Positions 23,664-31,358 of a DNA stretch of 32,778 bases are shown here, piece by piece. Within the stretch, counting starts at the first letter, position 1. The number at the start of each line of letters is the position of its first letter. The position numbers and the translations under genes are program-made. The DNA comes from Alphaproteobacteria bacterium. Lineage in GTDB: Bacteria; Pseudomonadota; Alphaproteobacteria; CACIAM-22H2. The stretch lies in the NCBI GenBank assembly GCA_016793045.1, contig JAEUKZ010000240.1, positions 1 to 32,778 on the forward strand, in the 5' to 3' direction. The notes under the pieces were generated by a model that was not told the origin of the DNA, made no database searches, and saw only the letters and a program-made list of their open reading frames with translations.

Positions 23664-24488
23664 ATGACGACCTTCACGCCTTCCCCGCCGCTCGTCTTCG
23701 AGGGCGGCGCCAAGCCGATCATCGCGATGGCGCATCTCGGGCCCCTGCCCGGCGCGCCCGGCTTCGACCGCGCCGGCGGCATGGCGAAGCTGATCGACGG
23801 CGTGGCGCGCGACGTCGAGGCGCTGCAGGCCGGCGGCGTCGACGCGATCATGTTCGGCAACGAAGGCGACCGGCCCTATGTGCTGAAGGCGGCGCCCGAG
23901 GGCCTTGCCGCGATGGCGTCGATCGTCGCGGCGCTGCGCCCGGCGCTGCGCGTGCCCTTCGGCGTCAACTATCTGTGGGACCCCGTGGCGACCGTCGCCC
24001 TCGCGGTCGCATCGGGCGCCGCCTTCGCGCGCGAGGTCTTCACCGGCGTCTATGCCAGCGACATGGGGCTGTGGCAGCCCGACTGCGCCGGCGCGCTGCG
24101 CCTGCGGGCCGATCTCGGCCGGCCCGACCTCAAGCTGCTGTTCAACGTCAACGCGGAGTTCGCCGCCCCGCTCGACACGCGGCCGACCGAGAAGCGCGCC
24201 GAGAGCGTGGTGTTTTCCTCGCTCGCCGACGCGATCTGCGTTTCCGGCGCGATCACCGGCCAGGCGGTCGACCAGTCCGAGCTCGCGCGGGTGAAGAGGG
24301 CGATCGGCGCGGTGCCGGTGCTCGCCAACACCGGCGTGCGCATCGACAACGTCGAGACCATCCTCGCCACCGCCGACGGCTGCGTGATCGGCACGCACTT
24401 CAAGGTCGACGGCAACACCTGGAACGCGGTCGACCGCGCGCGCGTGGCGCGCTTCATGGACAAGGTGCGGCACTTGCGCGGGCGCTGA
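23664..24488 (+). CDS. BtpA/SgcQ-family TIM-barrel protein
   Basis: A 274-residue single-domain protein matching the BtpA family. It has an N-terminal IIAMAHLGPLPGAPGF, DVEALQAGGVDAIMFGNEGDRPY (residues about 52-74), a VNYLWDP strand, and the C-terminal VLANTGVRIDNVETILATADGCVIGTHFKVDG. The last segment looks like a TIM-barrel phosphate-binding end. The family was named for photosystem I biogenesis, but SgcQ-type members occur in sugar operons. Its position between an SDR and an FGGY kinase (2-nt gap to the latter) supports action on a phosphorylated sugar, perhaps as an aldolase or epimerase. That role is inference; the biochemistry of these members is not established to my knowledge. Confidence 0.88.
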   Translation: MTTFTPSPPLVFEGGAKPIIAMAHLGPLPGAPGFDRAGGMAKLIDGVARDVEALQAGGVDAIMFGNEGDRPYVLKAAPEGLAAMASIVAALRPALRVPFGVNYLWDPVATVALAVASGAAFAREVFTGVYASDMGLWQPDCAGALRLRADLGRPDLKLLFNVNAEFAAPLDTRPTEKRAESVVFSSLADAICVSGAITGQAVDQSELARVKRAIGAVPVLANTGVRIDNVETILATADGCVIGTHFKVDGNTWNAVDRARVARFMDKVRHLRGR

Positions 24489-24490
24489 GC

Positions 24491-26014
24491 ATGGCGCCGA
24501 CGACCGCGGCACCGCCGACCGGGGCACCGCCGACCGGGGCGCTGACGATCGGGATCGACATCGGCACCACCTCGACGATCGGCATCGCCATCGATACGGC
24601 CGGGCGGGTGCTGGCGCTGGCATCGCGCCCGGTCGATCTCGCCTCGCCGCATCCGGGCTGGGCGGAGGAGGACCCGCGGCAGTGGTGGGCGAATGTCCGC
24701 GCGATCGTTCCCGAGCTGCTGCGCGACGCCGCAATCCGCAGCGAACAGGTGGCGGCCGTGGGCGTGACCGGCATGCTGCCGGCGGCGGTCCTGCTCGACG
24801 ATGCGGGCGCGCTGCTGCGGCCGAGCATCCAGCAGAGCGACGGCCGCACCGGGGCCGAGGTCGACGCGCTGGCGCGCCAGATCGACGCCGCTCCGTTCCT
24901 CGCACGCACCGGCCAGGGCATCACCCAGCAGCTCGTCGCACCCAAGCTGCGCTGGCTCGCCCGCCACGAGCCCGCCGTGTTCGCGCGGATCGCGACCGTG
25001 TTCGGGTCCTACGACTTCATCAACTGGAAGCTCACCGGCCATCGCGGCACCGAGCGCAACTGGGCGCTCGAGGCGGGTTTCCTCGACCTCGCGACGGACG
25101 ACCTGGCGCCCGACCTGGTCGCGCTCGGCGGCGTGCCCGCGTCGGCCGTGCCGCGCGCGCGCGCGGCGCAGGACGTGATCGGCACGGTCAGCGAGAGCGC
25201 GGCGCGCGAAACCGGGCTCGCCGCCGGCACGAAGGTGATCGCCGGCTGCGCCGACCATGTCGCCTCCGCCTTCGTCGCCGGCATCGTCGATCCCGGCGAC
25301 CTGCTGATCAAGTTCGGCGGGGCCGGCGACATCCTGCTGTCGGTCGCGCAGGCCATGCCCGACCGCCGGCTGTTCCTCGACTATCACCTGATCCCCGGCC
25401 GCTTCATGCCGAACGGCTGCATGGCGGCCTCGGGCGCGGTGCTCAACTGGATCCGCCGCGAATTCGCGCCGCACGAAACCCATCGCAGCCTCGACGCGCG
25501 CGCGGCCGCCCTGCCGCCCGGCGCCGACGGGCTGGTCATGCTGCCCTATTTCCTCGGCGAAAAGACGCCGATCCACGACCCGGCGGCGCGCGGCACGCTG
25601 GTCGGGCTCGGCCTCCACCACACGATCGGCCATGTCTGGCGCGCGGCCCTGGAAGCGGTGTGCTTCGGGTTCCGCCATCACGTCGAGGTCATGCGCGCGC
25701 TCGGCTACGACGTGTCGCGCGTCGTCGCCTCTGATGGCGGCGCCGCCAGCCCGGTGTGGATGCAGATCGCGGCCGACGTGCTCGGGCAGCCCGTGCAGCT
25801 GCTCGCCGGTCATCCCGGGTCGTGCCTGGGCGCCGCCTATGCCGCGGGCGTCGGCGTCGGCGCGATCGCGGACTGGGGCGCCATCGACCGCTTCGTCGCG
25901 CGCGCATCGGTGGTCGCACCCGATGCGGGCCGGCACGCCGCGTATACGCGCATCTATGCCGCGTACCGCGAAGTCTACGACCGTTTGCACACTTTATATC
26001 CGCGACTGACGTGA
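24491..26014 (+). CDS. FGGY-family carbohydrate kinase (xylulokinase-like)
   Basis: A 507-residue sugar kinase of standard FGGY length. The phosphate-1 motif is IGIDIGTTSTIG (residues 20-31) and the catalytic base is probably Asp255 (AGCADHVASAF). FGGAGDILLS follows, then the adenosine motif SDGGAASPVWMQIAADVLGQPV (414-435) and GSCLGAAYAAG. It phosphorylates a ketose, polyol or sugar acid with ATP. The first 18 residues (MAPTTAAPPTGAPPTGAL) are a Pro/Ala/Thr-rich tail containing a duplicated pentapeptide and are not part of the kinase fold. It ends the SDR-BtpA-kinase operon; a sigma-54 promoter for the next TRAP genes begins 5 nt after its stop. Confidence 0.92.
   Translation: MAPTTAAPPTGAPPTGALTIGIDIGTTSTIGIAIDTAGRVLALASRPVDLASPHPGWAEEDPRQWWANVRAIVPELLRDAAIRSEQVAAVGVTGMLPAAVLLDDAGALLRPSIQQSDGRTGAEVDALARQIDAAPFLARTGQGITQQLVAPKLRWLARHEPAVFARIATVFGSYDFINWKLTGHRGTERNWALEAGFLDLATDDLAPDLVALGGVPASAVPRARAAQDVIGTVSESAARETGLAAGTKVIAGCADHVASAFVAGIVDPGDLLIKFGGAGDILLSVAQAMPDRRLFLDYHLIPGRFMPNGCMAASGAVLNWIRREFAPHETHRSLDARAAALPPGADGLVMLPYFLGEKTPIHDPAARGTLVGLGLHHTIGHVWRAALEAVCFGFRHHVEVMRALGYDVSRVVASDGGAASPVWMQIAADVLGQPVQLLAGHPGSCLGAAYAAGVGVGAIADWGAIDRFVARASVVAPDAGRHAAYTRIYAAYREVYDRLHTLYPRLT
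24508..24537 (+). repeat. 15-bp tandem duplication inside the kinase 5' end
   Basis: GGCACCGCCGACCGG occurs twice in direct tandem, coding the repeated pentapeptide around APPTG. It is in frame, so it lengthens the N-terminal tail without disrupting the kinase. It probably arose by slippage and may vary between strains. Confidence 0.85.
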
Positions 26015-26018
26015 TTCA

Positions 26019-26034
26019 TGGCACGACGCTTGCT
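26019..26034 (+). promoter_or_regulatory. Sigma-54 (-24/-12) promoter of the third TRAP operon
   Basis: TGGCACG-ACGC-TTGCT matches the core sigma-54 consensus TGGCACG-N4-TTGCW at every specified base. It lies 79 nt before the receptor ATG, leaving a leader of about 65-70 nt from the expected start near 26045. Such promoters require an enhancer-binding activator; none is encoded in the window. An overlapping dyad, CGCTTG-5 nt-CAAGCG (26027-26043), may be coincidental. Confidence 0.75.
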
Positions 26035-26112
26035 TGCCAAGCGGGCGGCAATGTGGCCGAATTCCAGGGCGCCGGGACTTTTGCGGCGCTGCGTTCCGTC
26101 CGGGGGATCAAC

Positions 26113-27171
26113 ATGAAAAGCACGAAGTTCATCGCCCGCCTCGCCATGGCGGCCTTCTTCGGCGTCGCGGCCGGCACGGCGGCCGACGCGCAGACCGCGC
26201 TGCGCCTGCTCAGCCAGTCGCAGACCAACTCGACGCAGTTTCCGATCGAAAATGCGGCGGTCGAGCGCATCAACGGCACCGCCGGGCTCGGCGTCACCGT
26301 GACGCGCCAGGAATACCAGGCGCTCGGCCTGCAGATGGGCGACGCGCTGCGCCTCGTGCGCGCCGGCACCTTCGACGTCATCTCGACCCAGGTCGGGCTC
26401 GCCTCGCGCGACGACCCGTTCGTCGAAGGGATCGACCTGATCGGCGTGTCGACCAACATGACCGAGCTGCGCGCGGCCGTGGACGCCTTCCGCGAGGTGT
26501 TCGACCGCCGCATCCAGGAGCGCTTCGCCGCCAAGGTGCTCGCGGTGTGGCCATTCGGCCCGCAGGTGTTCTTCTGCAACCAGCCGATCCGCACGCTCGA
26601 CGACCTTCGCGGCCAGAAGGTGCGCTCCTTCACGCCGTCGATGTCGCAGCTCATCGAGGCGCTCGGCGCCACGCCGGTGGCACTCGCCTTCCCCGAGGTC
26701 TACCCGGCGCTCCAGCGCGGCGTCGCCAATTGCGGCATCACCTCCCCCACCTCCGCCAACACCGGACGCTGGCCCGAGGTGACGACCCACCTGCTGCCGC
26801 TTTCGGTTTCCGGCTCGGTGCAGGCGCATCTCGCCAACCTGGCGTGGTGGAACCGCCTGTCGGCGCCGCAGCAGACCGCGCTCACCGCCGAGTTCCGGCG
26901 GATGGAGAACGAGCTGTGGGATCTGGCGACGACGACCAACGAGAACGCCACGGCGTGCAGCACCGGCGTCGCCGGTGCCGCCTGCACCGTGCACACGCGC
27001 TACAACATGACGCTGGTGCAGGTTTCGCCGGCGGACATGGAGCGCGTGCGCCGGGTGGCGCAGCAGACGATCCTCACCGACTACGCGCAGCGCTGCGCGC
27101 GCGTCCTGCCCAACTGCAAGCAGGTGTGGAACGACACGGTCGGCCGGGCGCGGGGGCTGCAGATTCCCTGA
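26113..27171 (+). CDS. TRAP transporter substrate-binding protein (DctP type), third system
   Basis: A 352-residue periplasmic receptor. The ATG at 26113 follows GGGGGA by 6 nt and opens with a Sec signal (MKSTKFIARLAMAAFFGVAAG) cleaved near ADA-Q (residue 26). DctP features are RTLDDLRGQKVRSFTPS with the ligand-binding Arg171, and ATPVALAFPEVYPALQRGVANCG. The mature protein has six cysteines (155, 207, 282, 291, 328, 335), unusual for DctP and suggestive of up to three disulfides. It is the first gene of the P-Q-M operon, driven by the sigma-54 promoter. The substrate may be that of the SDR/kinase set upstream. Confidence 0.93.
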   Translation: MKSTKFIARLAMAAFFGVAAGTAADAQTALRLLSQSQTNSTQFPIENAAVERINGTAGLGVTVTRQEYQALGLQMGDALRLVRAGTFDVISTQVGLASRDDPFVEGIDLIGVSTNMTELRAAVDAFREVFDRRIQERFAAKVLAVWPFGPQVFFCNQPIRTLDDLRGQKVRSFTPSMSQLIEALGATPVALAFPEVYPALQRGVANCGITSPTSANTGRWPEVTTHLLPLSVSGSVQAHLANLAWWNRLSAPQQTALTAEFRRMENELWDLATTTNENATACSTGVAGAACTVHTRYNMTLVQVSPADMERVRRVAQQTILTDYAQRCARVLPNCKQVWNDTVGRARGLQIP

Positions 27172-27196
27172 GCCGCGCCGCGACGGACGCCGCATC

Positions 27197-27784
27197 GTGT
27201 CGGCGTTGATCGAACGCGCCTTGCGGTCCGTCACCGCCGCGCTGGCCATCGTGGCCGGCGCGGCGGTGCTGCTGCTCGCCTTCGCCATCTGCTTCGACAT
27301 CGTCTCGCGCAAATTCTTCGGCTTTTCGTTCGAAGGGTCCGACGAATACGGCGGCTACGTGCTGGCGATGATCGGCTCGGTCGGGCTGCCCTATGCGCTG
27401 CTGCAGCGCGGCCACACCCGGGTCGACATCCTGATGCCCTACCTGCCGCGGCCGGTCCTGACCGCGGTCAACGTGCTGGCGCTCGCCTCGCTGCTCGGCT
27501 ACGCCGCGCTGATCGCCTATTTCTCCTACCAGGCCTTCGCCGAGACGCTCGAGTTCGACAGCCGCGCAAACTCGGCGCTGCAGACTCCGCTGTGGATTCC
27601 GCAGGCGATCTGGGTGGTCGGCACGTGGTCGTTCCTCGTCGTCGTCGCGTGGGCGCTCCTCGACGCGCTCTCCCGGCTGCGCAACCCAGACGAGGTCAAC
27701 CGCCGTTACGGGCCGCTGACGGCGGTGCAGGAAGTCGTCGAGCTCTCCAAGGAACTTTCGAGCGACCGCGGCGAACGCCGCTGA
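27197..27784 (+). CDS. TRAP transporter small permease (DctQ type), third system
   Basis: A 195-residue four-helix protein beginning at GTG 27197, with no better ATG and a weak ribosome site. It shows the DctQ signature FEGSDEYGGYVLAMIGSVGLPYALLQRGHTRVDIL, an especially clear match (helix 2, then R-G-H-x-R-V-D). The C-terminal tail of about 30 residues is charged (LSRLRNPDEVNRRYG onward). It is positioned 25 nt after the receptor and 24 nt before the large permease. Confidence 0.92.
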   Translation: MSALIERALRSVTAALAIVAGAAVLLLAFAICFDIVSRKFFGFSFEGSDEYGGYVLAMIGSVGLPYALLQRGHTRVDILMPYLPRPVLTAVNVLALASLLGYAALIAYFSYQAFAETLEFDSRANSALQTPLWIPQAIWVVGTWSFLVVVAWALLDALSRLRNPDEVNRRYGPLTAVQEVVELSKELSSDRGERR

Positions 27785-27808
27785 GATCGCCGCGCGCGGA
27801 AAGACGTC

Positions 27809-29113
27809 ATGATCAGCATCCTCGGCATCGCGATCGGCTTCGGCTTCATGCTGCTCATCATGCTCGCGGGCCTGCACGTCGCGACGACGCTGTTCGCGAC
27901 CGCGGCGCTCGGCTCCTGGTGGTATTTCGGCGGCACGATGTTCCAGCCCCTCGGCACCATGATGTGGGGCACGCTCAACAACTTCATCCTGGTGTCGATT
28001 CCGCTCTATATCCTGATGGGCGAGCTCCTGGTGCGCGGCGGCGTGACCGAGCGCATGTACGTGGCGCTCGCGGACTGGCTGCATCCGCTGCCCGGCAGCC
28101 TGCTTCACACCAACATCGCGGCCTCGACCCTGTTCGCGTCGATCTCGGGCTCGTCGGTCGCCACCGCCGCGACGATCGGTACGGTGGCGCTGCCGTCCTT
28201 CCGCAAGCGCGGCTACGAAGAGAAGTGGGTGCTCGGATCGGTCGCCAGCGGCGCCACGCTGGGCATCCTCATTCCGCCCAGCATCAACATGATCATCTAC
28301 GGCGCCATCACCAGCACCTCGATCGGCGCGCTGTTCGCCGCGGGCTTCGTGCCCGGCCTGCTGCTCGCGGCGATGTTCTCGGGCCTCATCGTCGTTGCGG
28401 CGATTCTCAAGCCGTCGATCGTCGGGCGGCGCGAAGCCGCCCCGCCGCTGCGCGAGCGCATCGGGCGGCTCAAGGACCTGCTGCCCCCAGTGTTCATCTT
28501 CCTGACCGTGATGGGCAGCATCTATGCCGGCTGGGCGACGCCGACCGAGGCCGCGGCCGTCGGCGTGGTCGCCTCGTTCGTGCTCGTCGCCGCGACCGGC
28601 AATCTCAGCCTCGTCATGCTCAAGCAGTCGCTGCTGGCGACGACCAGCGTCAGCGCGATGATGCTGCTGATCCTGATCGCCGCGTTCTACCTCAACTTCA
28701 TCATCGGGGTGCTCGGCGTGCCGGCCATGGTCTCCGGCTTCATCGCCGGCTTCGACGTGGCGGCGTGGCAGATGATTCTCCTGCTGACGATCCTCTACCT
28801 CATCCTCGGCTGCTTCATGGATTCGCTGGCGATGATGATCGCGACGATCCCGATCGTCATGCCGGTCGTGACCAGCCTCGGGTACGACCCGGTGTGGTTC
28901 GGCATCTACCTCGTGATCATGTGCGAACTCGCGCTGATCACGCCGCCGGTGGGCATGAACCTCTACGTCGTCCAGGGTGTCCGCGGCCAGGGCACCGTGG
29001 CAGAGGTGATCTCCGGGGTAACGCCGTTCCTGATCTGCCTGCTCGGCCTCACCGCGCTGATCACGGCCTTCCCGGAGATCGTCATGTGGCTGCCCCACAT
29101 GCAGGGGCGCTGA
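27809..29113 (+). CDS. TRAP transporter large permease (DctM type), third system
   Basis: A 434-residue membrane protein of standard DctM length. Signatures are IPLYILMGELLVRGGVTERMY, FASISGSSVATAATIGTVALPSF (residues about 110-133), LGILIPPSINMIIYGAIT, and the C-terminal ELALITPPVGMNLYVVQGV. It is the translocating subunit of the third TRAP system and the last gene of that operon. It converges with the racemase-family gene with only 4 nt between, so no separate terminator is visible. Confidence 0.96.
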   Translation: MISILGIAIGFGFMLLIMLAGLHVATTLFATAALGSWWYFGGTMFQPLGTMMWGTLNNFILVSIPLYILMGELLVRGGVTERMYVALADWLHPLPGSLLHTNIAASTLFASISGSSVATAATIGTVALPSFRKRGYEEKWVLGSVASGATLGILIPPSINMIIYGAITSTSIGALFAAGFVPGLLLAAMFSGLIVVAAILKPSIVGRREAAPPLRERIGRLKDLLPPVFIFLTVMGSIYAGWATPTEAAAVGVVASFVLVAATGNLSLVMLKQSLLATTSVSAMMLLILIAAFYLNFIIGVLGVPAMVSGFIAGFDVAAWQMILLLTILYLILGCFMDSLAMMIATIPIVMPVVTSLGYDPVWFGIYLVIMCELALITPPVGMNLYVVQGVRGQGTVAEVISGVTPFLICLLGLTALITAFPEIVMWLPHMQGR

Positions 29114-29117
29114 CCCC

Positions 29118-29858
29118 TCACCCCCGGTACAGCGCCTGGATGGCCGGCGCGACGTCGACCAGCTCCTTTTCCGGCACCGCGGCGTAGCTGCCCGAGCGCG
29201 GCTTGGGCAGTTTCATCGCGGCCAGCATCTCGGCAAGGCGCGTGCCGCAGTTGACGCCGTCGATCGCCGGCACCTTGAGCCGGTCCTGCACCCGCCGCGG
29301 CATGCCCGCCATCGCCGCACCGCTGATGATGATGACGTCGACGTTGTCCTCCTCGACCAGCTTCTGCCCCGCCTCCACCACCTTGGCCTCGACGATCGAC
29401 GGGTCGCGATACATGTCGGCGGGGCTGGCCTGGATCGAGCGCAGCGCGCCGAGCCGCGCGGTCAGCCCGTAGCCGGCGATGATCTCGCGATAGACGGCCT
29501 CCGAACGGCGGTCGAAGGTGATCATGCCGAAGCGCCCGCCCAGGAAGCAGGCGCTGTGCAGCGCCGCCTCGGTCATTCCGACGACCGGGATCGGCAGCAA
29601 TTCGCGCACGGCGGCGAGCCCGGTGTCGTAGGACACGCCGATCAGCACCGCGTCGCACCCGCGGTGATGTTCGGCGACGAGTTCGACCATCGCATGATGC
29701 GCGATCGCGTTCTCGGCCCGGGTGCTGATGATCCGCGCGCCGAAGCGCCCGGTGGCACAGACGATCTCCGTGCCCGGCTGCGCCGCGCGGCGCGCCTCCT
29801 GCACGACGAGGTCGGTGACCTGCGGCGAGGTGTTGGCATTGACGACGAGGAGCTTCAT
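29118..29858 (-). CDS. Asp/Glu/hydantoin racemase superfamily protein lacking the usual catalytic cysteines
   Basis: A 246-residue protein opening MKLLVVNANTSPQVTD, the typical hydantoin-racemase start (N-x-N-T-S). The ATG at 29858 is chosen for this reason over a longer frame. The fold has two alpha/beta halves, each normally with a catalytic Cys. Here the first site reads VLIGVSYDTGL (Val75/Ser76 where C-F-x-D-P-G-L is usual) and the second reads IISGAAMAGM where G-C-A-G-M-A-G is usual. Other cysteines (34, 68, 104, 204) are elsewhere. It may therefore be a lyase, isomerase or binding protein rather than a two-Cys racemase. It diverges from an amidohydrolase 35 nt away, a pairing common in hydantoin- or amide-type pathways. 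Confidence 0.85.
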   Translation of the reverse strand: MKLLVVNANTSPQVTDLVVQEARRAAQPGTEIVCATGRFGARIISTRAENAIAHHAMVELVAEHHRGCDAVLIGVSYDTGLAAVRELLPIPVVGMTEAALHSACFLGGRFGMITFDRRSEAVYREIIAGYGLTARLGALRSIQASPADMYRDPSIVEAKVVEAGQKLVEEDNVDVIIISGAAMAGMPRRVQDRLKVPAIDGVNCGTRLAEMLAAMKLPKPRSGSYAAVPEKELVDVAPAIQALYRG

Positions 29859-29893
29859 TCTGACGCCCTCCACCAGGGACGCGACCCGACACC

Positions 29894-31348
29894 ATGACCG
29901 CCAAGACGAACGCAACGACATGCATCCGCCGTGCCGACTGGGCCATCGTATGGGACGAGGCGCGCGGCGGCCACGCCTATCGCCGCGGCGCCGACATCGC
30001 TTTCGCCGGCGGACGCATCGTCCATGCCGGCGGGCGCTACGACGGCGCGGTGGCGCGCGAAATCGACGGCACGGGCTTCCTGGCGATGCCCGGGCTGATC
30101 AACGTGCACTGCCACCCGTCCGGGGCGCCGATCTTCCGCGGCTTCACCGAGGAGTTCGGCAATCCGCGGCTGTTCTACAGCAGCCGCCACCACTTCCGGC
30201 AGGCCTTCGTGACCGACGTGGCGGCGCAGCAGGCCGCCGCGCGCTTCGCGCTGTGCGAGCTGCTCGCCGGCGGCGTCACCACCATCGTCGACCTGTCGCA
30301 CGCCTATCCGGGCTGGCTCGACCTGCTGGCGGAAAGCGGCATCCGCGCCTGCGCGGCGCCGATGTATCGTTCCGCCGAGTGGTACACCGACACGGGCCAG
30401 GAGACGCAGTACCGCTGGGCGGCCGACGACGGCCGCGCCGCCTTCGCCGAGGCGATCGCGACGATGGACGAAGCCGACCGGCATCCGTGCGGGCGCCTCA
30501 CCTCGATGGTCTCGCCGGCCCAGGTCGACACCTGTTCGGAAAGCCTGCTGCGCGATTCGATCGCGCTCGCGAAGCGGACCGACCGGCCGCTGCACATCCA
30601 CGCCGCGCAGAGCTATGCCGAGTTCCAGGGCATGACGCGCCGCCATCCGGGCGTGACGCCGATCGAGTTCCTCGACCGCGTCGGCATTCTCGACGAGCGC
30701 ACGATGCTCGGCCACGCGGTGTTCACCGACGCCCATCCCTGGCTGCACTGGCCGACGCGCCGCGACGTCGATCTGCTGGCGTCGCGCCGGGTCAGCATCG
30801 CGCATTGCCCGACCGTGTTCGCGCGCGACGGCTCGCTGCTGCACGATCTCGGCATCTACCTCGCGCGCGGCATCAATGTCGGCATCGGCACCGACACCCA
30901 CCCGCACAACCTGCTCGAGGAGATGCGCAACGCCGAGACGCTGGCGCGCGTCGCCGCCGGGCCGACGCATTCCACCTCCACCGCCGACCTCTTCGCCTGC
31001 GCCACCACCGGCGGTGCGCGGGTTCTGCGGCGCGGCGACCTCGGCCGGCTCGCCGCCGGGGCGCGCGCCGATCTCGCGCTCGTGGCGCTCGACCATCCGG
31101 CGATGCAGCCGCTCTACGACCCGCTGCGCAGCCTCGTCTACGCCGCCGCCGAGCGCGCGATCCGCCATGTCTTCGTCGACGGCCGGCAGGTGGTCGAGGA
31201 CGGCACGGTGACGACGCTGGACCGCGCCGAAGCGGTGCGCGCGCTGGGGATGGCGCAGACGCGCATCGCCGCCGACGTCGGCAGGCACGATCCCGAAGGC
31301 CGGCCGATCGAGACCCTGGCGCCGCGGGCGCTGCCGATCGTGGGGTGA
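29894..31348 (+). CDS. Metal-dependent amidohydrolase family protein
   Basis: A 484-residue enzyme of the amidohydrolase superfamily. Metal ligands are His72-x-His74 (LINVHCHPSGAP), His234 or His236 (LHIHAAQS), His274 (MLGHAVF) and Asp334 (GIGTDTHPHNLLEEM), plus the IAHCPTVFARDGSLL strand. It is cytoplasmic, with no signal peptide. Its closest superfamily relatives are guanine/cytosine deaminase- and atrazine chlorohydrolase-like hydrolases. It diverges from the racemase-family gene with 35 nt between the starts, so they must share overlapping control sequences. It differs clearly from the amidohydrolase at 21227, so the two are not a recent duplication. Confidence 0.92.
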   Translation: MTAKTNATTCIRRADWAIVWDEARGGHAYRRGADIAFAGGRIVHAGGRYDGAVAREIDGTGFLAMPGLINVHCHPSGAPIFRGFTEEFGNPRLFYSSRHHFRQAFVTDVAAQQAAARFALCELLAGGVTTIVDLSHAYPGWLDLLAESGIRACAAPMYRSAEWYTDTGQETQYRWAADDGRAAFAEAIATMDEADRHPCGRLTSMVSPAQVDTCSESLLRDSIALAKRTDRPLHIHAAQSYAEFQGMTRRHPGVTPIEFLDRVGILDERTMLGHAVFTDAHPWLHWPTRRDVDLLASRRVSIAHCPTVFARDGSLLHDLGIYLARGINVGIGTDTHPHNLLEEMRNAETLARVAAGPTHSTSTADLFACATTGGARVLRRGDLGRLAAGARADLALVALDHPAMQPLYDPLRSLVYAAAERAIRHVFVDGRQVVEDGTVTTLDRAEAVRALGMAQTRIAADVGRHDPEGRPIETLAPRALPIVG

Positions 31349-31358
31349 GCGCGCGCGG

